Assembly: GCA_934747255.1 (NCBI GenBank)
Contig: CAKVGH010000001.1
Coordinates: forward strand, 1 to 64,000
Reading direction: 5' to 3'
DNA: 64,000 bases
DNA from: an uncultured Clostridia bacterium
GTDB taxonomy: Bacteria; Bacillota; Clostridia; Christensenellales; UBA1242
Shown: piece after piece, positions 27,276 to 34,665 of the stretch
Position numbering within the stretch: position 1 is the stretch's first letter
How the letters are laid out: the number at the start of each line of letters is the position of its first letter
Notes under the pieces: model-generated
Told to the model about the DNA's origin: nothing
What the model saw: only the letters and a program-made list of their open reading frames with translations
Database searches by the model: none
Program-made: the position numbers and the translations under genes

Positions 27276-27304
27276 AACAAAAAAGCCATACCAAATTGGG
27301 TATG
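27276..27304 (-). terminator. Terminator of tRNA-Ser
   Basis: CATACC (27287-27292), 6-base loop, GGTATG (27299-27304); the minus-strand transcript continues into GCTTTTTTG. Confidence 0.8.
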
Positions 27305-27310
27305 ACTAAT

Positions 27311-27398
27311 TGGCGGAAGATACAGGATTTGAACCTGTGGTGGATTGCTCCACACCTGTTTTCGAGACAGGCACATTCGACCACTCTGACAATCTTCC
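27311..27398 (-). tRNA. tRNA-Ser (anticodon CGA)
   Basis: Acceptor GGAAGAT/ATCTTCC with discriminator G and encoded CCA, stem CCTGT/ACAGG around loop CTCGAAA, and a long variable arm (GTGGAGCAATCCAC). Reads UCG. Confidence 0.93.
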
Positions 27399-27668
27399 GT
27401 GTCGCATTTGCAGTATTAAATTTTTGTAATGATAAACTCTTTATGGTGCTTGATTAAACGATATTTTGTTTAATGAAAATTAAAAGCGAACCAGTAGTTG
27501 CAAGCCAAAAAATAAATTTAATAATCAAAGATAATTCAAAAAACATACATTGCTTAAAATATCTTTTATGAAAACTTAATGGTTATTTTTTCTTACCTGC
27601 AAATTATAATACAATTTTAGCAAAGTTGCAAGTGTTTTTTTATAATCAAAAATTTGTTAAAAAATATA

Positions 27669-27697
27669 TTGACACGCAAGCAAAAAATGTGTATAAT
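27669..27697 (+). promoter_or_regulatory. Consensus promoter of tRNA-His
   Basis: TTGACA (27669-27674), exactly 17 bp, TATAAT (27692-27697): a perfect sigma-A promoter 11 bases before the tRNA. Confidence 0.95.
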
Positions 27698-27708
27698 GAT
27701 AAAGTTTT

Positions 27709-27785
27709 GGTGGAATTGGCGCAGTTGGCAGCGCACAAGTTTGTGGCACTTGGGGTCAAGAGTTCGAGCCTCTTATTCCACCCCA
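27709..27785 (+). tRNA. tRNA-His (anticodon GUG)
   Basis: Acceptor GTGGAAT/ATTCCAC with the encoded extra G(-1) opposite C73, stem CAAGT/ACTTG around loop TTGTGGC, encoded CCA. Confidence 0.95.
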
Positions 27786-27789
27786 TTAG

Positions 27790-27812
27790 CACGGCATTAT
27801 GCCGTGTTTTTT
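27790..27812 (+). terminator. Terminator of tRNA-His
   Basis: CACGGCA, loop TTA, TGCCGTG, then a T run. Confidence 0.9.
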
Positions 27813-27985
27813 ATTTCACTTTTTTTATCATAAAAAAACTTTATTACCTACTACAAGTTTGATAATAAAGTTTTTTTGATTTTAATTACAGCCAGATGGA
27901 ACAATGGTTTTGTTTTTGTATTACTTTGAAAACTGCTATTTCACAGCAAAAAAATCTGGTTTATTTTTCAAATACTCATTAAATA

Positions 27986-28324
27986 TTATAATGCTTCGTA
28001 CTTTGGTTGAATTTGATTTTTCTTCAATTCCTTCAAAAACAGCGGAAAATTTTTTTCCAAAGTTCTATCAACAAACTCGTGATTTGAGATAATTGTTGCC
28101 TTGCCGTCCTTGATTACGAGTTGATTAAAGTATTTTTCGTAATACCATTTGTGAGTGTCCATAGAACTCGCAATCTTCTTTAAGCCGTGTCTGTCCATAA
28201 CTTTTTGAAGCGATGGAAAATATGTTACAACGATACTTCCGTCCGGCTTTCTTTCGTGGAACGCATAAAAATCGCCAGCCCCATAATAATTTATAAAAGT
28301 TTTAATTTGTTTGTTATTAAGCAT
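27986..28324 (-). CDS. Hypothetical protein, 112 residues
   Basis: A small soluble basic protein beginning MLNNKQIKTFINYYGAGDFYAFHERKPDG. I do not recognise it. AAGGAG lies 9 bases before the ATG, supporting a real gene. The sequence alternates short strands and helices (IVVTYFPSLQKVMDRHG, WYYEKYFNQLVIKDGK). A large hairpin (27837-27875) downstream could terminate it. It lies between tRNA-His and the integrase gene, at the left side of the accessory region. Confidence 0.55.
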   Translation of the reverse strand: MLNNKQIKTFINYYGAGDFYAFHERKPDGSIVVTYFPSLQKVMDRHGLKKIASSMDTHKWYYEKYFNQLVIKDGKATIISNHEFVDRTLEKNFPLFLKELKKNQIQPKYEAL

Positions 28325-28587
28325 AATAATATTTCTCCTTAACTTTATTTTATCACATAAGTTTTACCAATGCAATACCAACTTAAAAAATTGTGATGAT
28401 GATTTTTGTAACGCTTGTTTTGTGTTTTCTAAATTTATTTCAAATATTTTTAATATGTTTTCCAAATTAAACTATCGCTATCTTTGCCAATTTTTTTATA
28501 AAAGCACAAAACATTTAATTAAAATTTCGAAAAACCTTTTAATTGCGTTTTTGCTAAAACTCGCTTTTTTTATAAAAAACTTAAATT

Positions 28588-29862
28588 TTATTGGTTTTTT
28601 CGCAATTTTTTTAACATTCTTTGATATTTTTTAATTTTTGTTATCAATTCTTCTTCAGTAATATTTTCCGATTCTGGTAAAATTTCTTGATTAATATTGT
28701 ATGTTTGATTGATAAACGAAAAAGCATTTGAAACCATTTTAGCACTATTTATTTTGCTCTTAAAATCAAGATGCGAATATATATTTGCCGTAGTCGAAAA
28801 ATTTGAATGTCCTAACCATTCTTGAATTTGCTTCATTGACACATTTTGTGCCACCATTATACTAGCGCAACTGTGTCTTAAATCATGAAATCGTATATGC
28901 TTCAAATTATACTTTTTTTGTATATCGTTAAATCCATGTGTCAACCTGCTTGGCGTAATTAAATTGCCCATATTGTCCACACACACATACTCATTGTCAA
29001 AATTGTTATACTCATTTCCAAGCATTTTTTTGTTCCGCTCTATCTCTTGTTGTTTTTCTCTTAATATTGCATCAACCTGCGTAGTCAAAGGCAGTTCTCT
29101 ATTACTCGATTTTGTTTTGAGAGTGTTTGATTTGTACAAAACATATTTTCCATTTATTTTTACTTGAATCACTTTATGTTCTATTGCTATTTTTTTATTT
29201 TCAAAATCTATCGCACTCCACTTTAACCCTAAAACTTCACTTCTCCTTAAACCATAAATAGCCGAGAGCATTATCGGCAACTTTAATTCTTCATTTTTTA
29301 TTAAGTTAAACAAATCTTTCATTTCATTTACATTATAGAACTGTCTTTTGATTAGGTTTTCCTTTGGCTTTTCAACTTTATTTATTGGGTTATAAACTAG
29401 CCAATCATTTTTAACTGCGTACTCAACACATTGATGCAATGTAACATGAATATGTCTTATCGTATTTTTACAAATACCTTCTTGCAATAAATATGAATAA
29501 AAACTTTCTATATCAATAGGCATAAGCGCTCCCAATGCAACACCTTTTTGTTTGAAGTAAGTAAAAATTTTTTTACCGTACTTTTGATAATTTTCAAAGG
29601 TCGATGGTTCTATTTTCATTTTCTTAATTCCCAACCAAATCATGTAATAATCTCCAAAATTTTCTCCCGCCATTTTGCTATAATTTTTGTTGGAATAATT
29701 AGAATTTAATATTAAAATTTCTTCCAATTTTTGTTTTAATATATGTTCTTCCGTACCTTCTTTTAGGTGCGTGCTTACCCACTTTTGTTTTTTTCTACCG
29801 TTTTCTAAAACTGTAAACACGGCATAGTATGTGCCATTCTTTTTTTGCAAACTACCTTTCAT
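28588..29862 (-). CDS. int: Tyrosine recombinase / phage-type integrase
   Basis: A 424-residue site-specific recombinase. The N-terminal arm-binding domain (KKNGTYYAVFTVLENGRKKQKW) is the AP2-like fold of Tn916-type integrases; then comes a SAM-like core-binding domain and the catalytic domain with Arg in YGLRRSEVLGLKW, HDLRHSCASIM, and GHSNFSTTANIYSHL carrying the nucleophilic Tyr. All catalytic residues are present. The ATG at 29862 is fixed by GGAGAG 5 bases upstream. It follows an excisionase-like gene by 13 bases. No second attachment site or other transfer genes are visible, so its substrate is open; see the cassette finding. Confidence 0.92.
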   Translation of the reverse strand: MKGSLQKKNGTYYAVFTVLENGRKKQKWVSTHLKEGTEEHILKQKLEEILILNSNYSNKNYSKMAGENFGDYYMIWLGIKKMKIEPSTFENYQKYGKKIFTYFKQKGVALGALMPIDIESFYSYLLQEGICKNTIRHIHVTLHQCVEYAVKNDWLVYNPINKVEKPKENLIKRQFYNVNEMKDLFNLIKNEELKLPIMLSAIYGLRRSEVLGLKWSAIDFENKKIAIEHKVIQVKINGKYVLYKSNTLKTKSSNRELPLTTQVDAILREKQQEIERNKKMLGNEYNNFDNEYVCVDNMGNLITPSRLTHGFNDIQKKYNLKHIRFHDLRHSCASIMVAQNVSMKQIQEWLGHSNFSTTANIYSHLDFKSKINSAKMVSNAFSFINQTYNINQEILPESENITEEELITKIKKYQRMLKKLRKNQ

Positions 29863-29875
29863 CACTACTCTCCAT

Positions 29876-30067
29876 TTACTTTTTTTGATTATTAAAATAC
29901 TCAAACACATCTTGTTTTGAAATAAACATTTTATTTCCACAAAACATTGTTTTGAATTTTTGCTTTTTAATAAAATAGTATGCTTGACTTTTCGTCAGCC
30001 CAAAAAGTTCTTGAATGTGCCATATTCTTAAAACATCTAAATTTTCAATTATTTCAAAATAATTCAT
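29876..30067 (-). CDS. xis: Excisionase-like winged-helix DNA-binding protein
   Basis: A 63-residue protein with a MerR/Xis-type helix-turn-helix: VLRIWHIQELFGLTKSQAYYFIKKQKF, then KMFISKQDVFEYF. Proteins of this type bind beside attachment sites and set the direction of recombination, or act as element repressors. GGGGGAGG lies 8 bases before the ATG at 30067, an unusually strong ribosome binding site for this window. It is co-transcribed with the integrase gene. Confidence 0.8.
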   Translation of the reverse strand: MNYFEIIENLDVLRIWHIQELFGLTKSQAYYFIKKQKFKTMFCGNKMFISKQDVFEYFNNQKK

Positions 30068-30284
30068 TGATTTCACCTCCCCCTAAACAAAATTTTACTT
30101 CTTTTATAAAATTTTCTTTAGTGCTTAAAACAGTTTTTAATACTCAAAATGATTATTATAAACCTACTGAAATTCAACACAAATTTCAAATCAAAAAATT
30201 CAATGACTTTTTTAGAAAATTAGAAAAAAATTAGATAAAACACATAAAAAACTCACTATTTTCTGTATTTTTTAACATTTCACC
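30068..30284. other. Segment between excisionase and headless cassette 1
   Basis: AT-rich, no ORF. It should hold the promoter of the xis-int pair and, if the recombinase acts locally, its binding sites. The sequence before cassette 1 encodes no signal peptide and has no ribosome binding site. Confidence 0.4.
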
Positions 30285-30311
30285 AAAGTTTGACAGCAAC
30301 AGGCGCTTGGT
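30285..30311 (+). repeat. 27-bp cassette-border repeat, copy 1
   Basis: Begins AAAGTTTGACAGCAACAGG and ends GCGCTTGGT; encodes SLTATGAW. It is identical to the inverted copy at 31740-31766 and nearly identical to part of the intact gene at 37438-37460. Sequences diverge immediately on both sides. Confidence 0.85.
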
Positions 30312-30871
30312 TCACAAGTTCAAAAGCAGGAACATCTCAAAATATTGATGGTACATTTGGTACAATCAGTATCAATTATGCTGATGGAGAAGCTGCAGCT
30401 TGGTCAGCTCTTGATGTAACTGGCGGAAATGAAAAAGTAATGCCTGGTTCAAGCATTCAACTTAATGGTGGTACAGTTACAAATTCTAGTAATGTTGCTT
30501 CTTACATTAAAGTAAGCATTGTAAATCTAGTTGTAAAAATTGATGATACTGAATTAACTGAAGCTCAAATCAAAGGTTTATTTGGTGTTACTGAAGTTCC
30601 TGCATTTGCAGTAACAGCTGGTGATGGCGTTGAAGCAACATCAAAAGACGGTATTTACAAAGCTAACGCTGGTAAAACTGTTACTTTGAATAATATTAAC
30701 TTGACTATCGCTAAAGCAGTTAAAAATGGTACTGCTTTGTCTGCAGATGGTTTAACAGTTAAAGATGGTTCAGTAATTAACTTTACATTCCAAATCAAAG
30801 TAGCTGCAGTTCAAGCTGATTACATTACTCTTGACGAAGCAGAAACTGTACTTAATGGTTTATTTGCTTAA
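30290..30871 (+). pseudogene. Headless TasA-like exported protein cassette 1
   Basis: A 193-codon ORF that begins exactly at the LTATGAW motif, where intact relatives have their signal-peptide end. The remaining body is full length: KVMPGSSIQ matches the PGD motif of relatives and VAAVQADYITLDEA matches their IQAxN ending. The only start available is a TTG without ribosome binding site, and the codons upstream run into a stop at 30245 without encoding a hydrophobic segment. It is therefore silent as it stands: either a truncated gene or a donor cassette. The body has no stops or frameshifts and is followed by its own terminator, which argues against simple decay. Confidence 0.75.
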
Positions 30872-30882
30872 TAGAACATTGT

Positions 30883-30910
30883 AAAAGAACGGTTTAATTC
30901 CGTTCTTTTT
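30883..30910 (+). terminator. Terminator of cassette 1
   Basis: AAAAGAACGG and CCGTTCTTTTT. Nearly the same 27-base hairpin recurs at 31155-31187. Confidence 0.85.
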
Positions 30911-30938
30911 GTGTTTTTAATAAGGAAAAGGAGAAAGT

Positions 30939-31172
30939 ATGTTTCAAAAATACAAAGACATAAACGGTGATTCAAATGTTGTTGGATACGAAATTTTAAC
31001 TGACGGAATAATTATAGAGTTTGGTGGACATTGGCGTTATTATTATAATTATTCTAGTGCAGGAAAGACTAACATTGAAATTATGAAGCGATTAGCACAA
31101 CAAGGTGATGGTCTAAACTCTTTTGTAAAAAGAACAAACCTACCTTATGTATGGAAAAAAAGAACGGGTTAA
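30939..31172 (+). CDS. Small KTSC-like domain protein
   Basis: A 77-residue soluble protein: SNVVGYEILTDGIIIEF, then a strand ending YYYNY, SAGKTNIEIMKRLAQQ and GLNSFVKR. This recalls the KTSC fold often found next to mobile or phage genes, though the key residues differ, so the call is tentative. AAGGAG lies 5 bases before the ATG. The last codons (KKRTG) and the stop lie inside the stem-loop of the terminator, and an almost identical hairpin sits just before the gene. Confidence 0.6.
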   Translation: MFQKYKDINGDSNVVGYEILTDGIIIEFGGHWRYYYNYSSAGKTNIEIMKRLAQQGDGLNSFVKRTNLPYVWKKRTG

Positions 31173-31187
31173 TTCCGTTCTTTTTTT
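31155..31187. terminator. Bidirectional terminator, second copy
   Basis: AAAAAAAGAACGG, loop GTTAATT, CCGTTCTTTTTTT. Shared by the convergent KTSC-like gene and cassette 2; the KTSC-like stop codon is in the loop. Confidence 0.85.
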
Positions 31188-31209
31188 AACTTAATTATTG
31201 TATAATCAA

Positions 31210-31776
31210 TTAAGCTGCTTTTTGAAGATTAAGTGCTGCTGCAGCGGCTGCTTCATCAGCAATGTTTTCAGCTTGGATTGCTTTAACAGAGTAAGCACCA
31301 ATTGTGAAACTAGCAACTGTTTGAACTGTTGTTGAATATTCAAGGCTTGTGTTAACTTGATAGAAACCCTCTCCATCTTTTGCACCAATACCAGTACCAG
31401 TAACTGCTAAATCAATTACATCAAATTCAGCTTCAGTTGATCCATTTGTAAGTTTTCTCATTTGAACATATTTTCCGTCAGCATTTACAAGGAATACATA
31501 AGCGTCAACAGATGCAATGCTTTCATCGGCTCCTTTCAATGTTGCTGTAACTTTGAATGTTGTACCATCTGCCTTAATGTAGTCACCAGGCATAACTTCA
31601 TCATTAGCTACAGTTGTTGTTTTGTCGCTACGATATGCTTGAATTGTACCAGCTGTTGCCTCCAAACTAATGTCGATCCATCTATCTCTTAATGTAAATG
31701 AACCATTATTGTTGCCCTTAGCATCGCCACTTGCTGTATACCAAGCGCCTGTTGCTGTCAAACTTTTATTTAACAT
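31210..31776 (-). pseudogene. Headless TasA-like exported protein cassette 2
   Basis: A 188-codon ORF. Apart from four residues (MLNK) it begins at SLTATGAW, at the same point as cassette 1, and has no signal peptide. The body is complete: EVMPGDYIK and VKAIQAENIADEAAAAA match the intact relatives. An ATG exists, but no ribosome binding site and no convincing promoter precede it. Orientation is opposite to cassette 1, so the two bodies face each other around the KTSC-like gene. No internal stops. Read as a silent cassette or a precisely truncated gene. Confidence 0.75.
31740..31766 (-). repeat. 27-bp cassette-border repeat, copy 2 (inverted)
   Basis: Identical over 27 bases to 30285-30311 but on the opposite strand. 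The flanks differ completely. Confidence 0.85.
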
Positions 31777-31915
31777 TGTTTTAATAGATTTTTTTGCAAA
31801 TTTGAAAGGCTTATATTTTATATATCTTATTACTAAAATAAACTCTTTTTATTGGCACTAATTCTTGTATATATAATACTAGTGTGTTAAAATTCGGGCA
31901 ACTAGGAGTTATTTT

Positions 31916-33424
31916 ATGGAAAATTTAAGTGACAAAAAAATTTTGAGAATGTTTGAAGATAATTCAAATGAAATTGAAAGATTGAGAGAACGAAATAAGA
32001 CAAATTTGGCAAATATTCAAGAAGCGATTTCTGAATTACAAGGTTCAACAGTCGATCCCGAGCAGGTGGAGCAACTAGAACAAGATGTCGATTCATTGGA
32101 AGAAAGTGTCAACAAAATCAAACAACAAATTAGTATACTTCAAGGCGAAGTAGACCCAACTTATAGCGGTAAAACTTACAGTGATTATCCTGCAGGTACA
32201 ATATTGCAAACTTACGATAAATTGGAAAGACAACTTGATATGAATAGTTCCACAGTGCTTACAAGTCCTAAAATTTATTTCTGTACCGAAGCGGGTTCAA
32301 CTGGAAAAATTAGATTATACACAAAATTTAAGCAAACCGTCACAGCCACAAGTGTGTTAATGAAAGTATATCTTAATGGGACGAAGATTGCAGAAGAAAC
32401 ATTTGAAATCATAATGGCAAACAATGATGTGCATATTTTAAGAAATTATTTCGACCTAAATTTTAATGCAGACAGCAAAAGTAACTATTTTTACATAACA
32501 CTAGAAAGTGAAGGAAGTGCAAATAGTAATAATATCAATCTTAATGCTTTAACTTTGGAGTTATTTGCCCCAAATGCCGACATTATCACTCGTCCTTGTC
32601 CATTTGATGCAGTCTATGCTAACGGTAAATATTACCTAACAAACTGCATTGATGGAACCGTAAAAACTGCCGTAATTGATGAAGAAAGTTTTACAAAGGT
32701 GGAAGATATTGCTTGGACAAGCACAAATATAGTTGCTGAAGAATGTAAAACCACTTTTTCGATGACGATTTTCAATGAAACCTACAAGCCACTTGACCCT
32801 TACTATGTGAAACATAAAAATGACAAATATTATTTTGGAACACTCGAAAATAATATTGAGTCGTGCGAAATGACTATGGTAATGAATGCGGACCCTGTTT
32901 TTTACTCAAACGCAAATCCACATTTTATTGTTGCGAGATTTAACAATACATATATGACTCGTGGATATTATAATTTAGCAAATAGCACAAATCAAATGGG
33001 GTTTGCTACAGGCGGTAATGTTGGTAAATTATATATAAGAGTTGGTGGGTTAAAATACAACAACATCAATTATACTACAAAAATGACGCTAGCAAGTGCT
33101 ATTATTACCGCTGATGGCGAAGTTCAATTTAGACCAGCACACACAGGTAGTAACAACTTTATTAGTCTTGGCTATGGTAGTGATGTTAGTGTGATTTTAA
33201 CTTCTTTTACCAACTCAAGCATTTTCTCTGTTGCGGTTTTTGTAAAAAGGTTTGATAAAATTATTAGATATGACATAAATGTACAGTATTCGACATACAC
33301 CATAACAAAAACAACAGAAATCGGTTCTTACGAAAAAGTATTCTTTATGCCTAATAATGCTTATTTTGCCATAAAAAATAACCAACTATGTTACTACAAA
33401 ATTCCACTAGAAGCCCGAGAGTAA
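31916..33424 (+). CDS. Coiled-coil protein with a shared C-terminal module (short form)
   Basis: A 502-residue protein without signal peptide or membrane helix. Residues 1-78 are a predicted coiled coil (EIERLRERN, VEQLEQDVDSLEESVNKIKQQ). From YSDYPAGTIL (about 88) onwards it carries a beta-rich module also found in the 724-residue protein at 34666: FCTEAGSTGKI, LFAPNADI, NGKYYLTNC, IAWTSTNI, KTTFSM and TEIGSYE. The stalk-plus-head plan resembles tail fibres or spore-surface fibres. AGGAG lies 8 bases before the ATG. It is divergent from headless cassette 2 and convergent with the intact exported protein gene at 33516. Function unknown. Confidence 0.65.
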   Translation: MENLSDKKILRMFEDNSNEIERLRERNKTNLANIQEAISELQGSTVDPEQVEQLEQDVDSLEESVNKIKQQISILQGEVDPTYSGKTYSDYPAGTILQTYDKLERQLDMNSSTVLTSPKIYFCTEAGSTGKIRLYTKFKQTVTATSVLMKVYLNGTKIAEETFEIIMANNDVHILRNYFDLNFNADSKSNYFYITLESEGSANSNNINLNALTLELFAPNADIITRPCPFDAVYANGKYYLTNCIDGTVKTAVIDEESFTKVEDIAWTSTNIVAEECKTTFSMTIFNETYKPLDPYYVKHKNDKYYFGTLENNIESCEMTMVMNADPVFYSNANPHFIVARFNNTYMTRGYYNLANSTNQMGFATGGNVGKLYIRVGGLKYNNINYTTKMTLASAIITADGEVQFRPAHTGSNNFISLGYGSDVSVILTSFTNSSIFSVAVFVKRFDKIIRYDINVQYSTYTITKTTEIGSYEKVFFMPNNAYFAIKNNQLCYYKIPLEARE

Positions 33425-33431
33425 ATATATC

Positions 33432-33465
33432 AAAAACCCTAGCATAATTTTTGCTAGGTTTTTTT
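33432..33465. terminator. Bidirectional terminator
   Basis: AAAAACC-TAGCA pairs with TGCTAGGTTTTT (one bulge), between convergent genes. Confidence 0.8.
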
Positions 33466-33515
33466 AATGATTTTCAATTTTTATAAACAACTTAATATTC
33501 CAAGTGAATTTAATT

Positions 33516-34211
33516 TTACATACTATCAAGCAATGTTTTTAATTCAGTAAAGGCTTGTGTTGCATTAATGTTGTAATATTGAATAACTGCCACCTTGTAT
33601 GTATTGCCATTTGAACCGATTGTGATTAAACCATATTTAGCGCCAAGGGCAGTCAACTTTTTGCCTTGAGCAGAGTTTCCAATGCTACTAGAAGATGTTG
33701 ACCCATCTAGGCTGTATGTAGTGCCGTCCACTTGAACTGTTACGACTTCGCCTTTGATAGTTAAAGCATTGGCAGAGCCTTGTTGAATCATTTGTGCTTG
33801 TTTGGTTGTTGTCACTTCCGACAATGCGCCGTTGGAAACTACATAGTATTTATTTGTAGAATCTAATTTAATCAAATACCAAACCTTGTCCGTATCGGCT
33901 GTGCCATCAGCATCATAAGTGATTTTAATAGAACTGCTTGTAACTTTGTCGCCCGGCATAATTATGCCCGTACCACCCTTTCGGTCAGTAATAGCTTTGC
34001 CATTGGCATCTACATGTTGATAGCCACCAACATCTATCGCAACTTTACCAAATGTTGCGAACCTAAATTCAGTGGAAGAACCAGGAGTCGATGCACTACT
34101 GCTCGAAGTAAACCAAGCACCAGTGGTGGTTAAAATAACACTCGCTAAAAACAACAATGCAACGCAAAGTATCAAAAAAGATTTATTTGCTTTTGACTTT
34201 GATGTTCTCAT
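33516..34211 (-). CDS. SipW-dependent TasA-like exported protein (intact)
   Basis: A 231-residue exported protein. N-terminus: basic SKSKANKSF, hydrophobic LILCVALLFLASVI, then LTTTGAWFTSSS, the region where SipW-type signal peptidases cut. The body keeps IIMPGDKV and ends VIQYYNINATQAF, so it is homologous to the other three such proteins here. TasA/camelysin-like proteins form extracellular fibres or coat the spore. GGAGAG lies next to the ATG at 34211, which fixes the start; a consensus promoter lies upstream. Its ATGAW codons differ from the 27-bp repeat, so it does not carry the border. No SipW gene is in the window. Confidence 0.75.
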   Translation of the reverse strand: MRTSKSKANKSFLILCVALLFLASVILTTTGAWFTSSSSASTPGSSTEFRFATFGKVAIDVGGYQHVDANGKAITDRKGGTGIIMPGDKVTSSSIKITYDADGTADTDKVWYLIKLDSTNKYYVVSNGALSEVTTTKQAQMIQQGSANALTIKGEVVTVQVDGTTYSLDGSTSSSSIGNSAQGKKLTALGAKYGLITIGSNGNTYKVAVIQYYNINATQAFTELKTLLDSM

Positions 34212-34252
34212 CTGCTCTCCTTTTTGGTTCAAGCCCAATTCCATTTGTAAAT

Positions 34253-34281
34253 ATTATATATAATATTTATTTGTTTGTAAA
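34253..34281 (-). promoter_or_regulatory. Promoter of the exported protein gene at 34211
   Basis: Minus strand TTTACA (34276-34281), 17 bp, TATAAT (34253-34258). Confidence 0.75.
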
Positions 34282-34612
34282 ACAAAAATAGCCCTAAATT
34301 AAAATTTGTAAACCATTTTTTTAGTTAAATTTTACTAAATTTTTGAAACAAAAAACAGTACCATCATTTGAATACACTTGATTTTTTTTATAAAAATACA
34401 AAGTTGTCTAATATCACACGCATAGCATTTAATAATAGTTGTATATTTATAATATAAGTGAAACACTGTATCATTTTTCACAAACCTAGTTAATTAGATT
34501 TATTAAGGATTTTTTCTTAAAACTTTTATTCTGCTGATAGAACTTATTGTAAAAATGTTGAAATTTGCTATTTATTGAAAGTTAGTATCAATAAAAATTT
34601 TGGCACAGATTA
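34282..34612. other. AT-rich gap between divergent promoters
   Basis: About 330 bases without ORF or clear structure, between the exported protein promoter and the coiled-coil protein promoter. Confidence 0.45.
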
Positions 34613-34642
34613 TTGAAATTCTCGGTTTTTTATGCTTAAAAT
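34613..34642 (+). promoter_or_regulatory. Promoter of the long coiled-coil gene
   Basis: TTGAAA (34613-34618), 18 bp, TAAAAT (34637-34642), 23 bases before the ATG. Confidence 0.6.
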
Positions 34643-34665
34643 GTTAAAAATTTTAGGAGAAAATT

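Noticed and set aside
27709..27785. tRNA-His as the attachment site of the integrase
   Set aside because: The tRNA and its terminator are intact, and no second copy of its 3' end was found on either side of the accessory region.
30290..30871. Cassette 1 as an ordinary cytoplasmic protein starting at TTG
   Set aside because: There is no ribosome binding site, and the start falls exactly at the signal-peptide end of homologues, which are exported.
33516..34211. Intact TasA-like gene as a third member of the cassette-border set
   Set aside because: It encodes the same motif, but its codons (TTA ACC ACC ACT) differ from the border repeat; only GGTGCTTGGT is shared.
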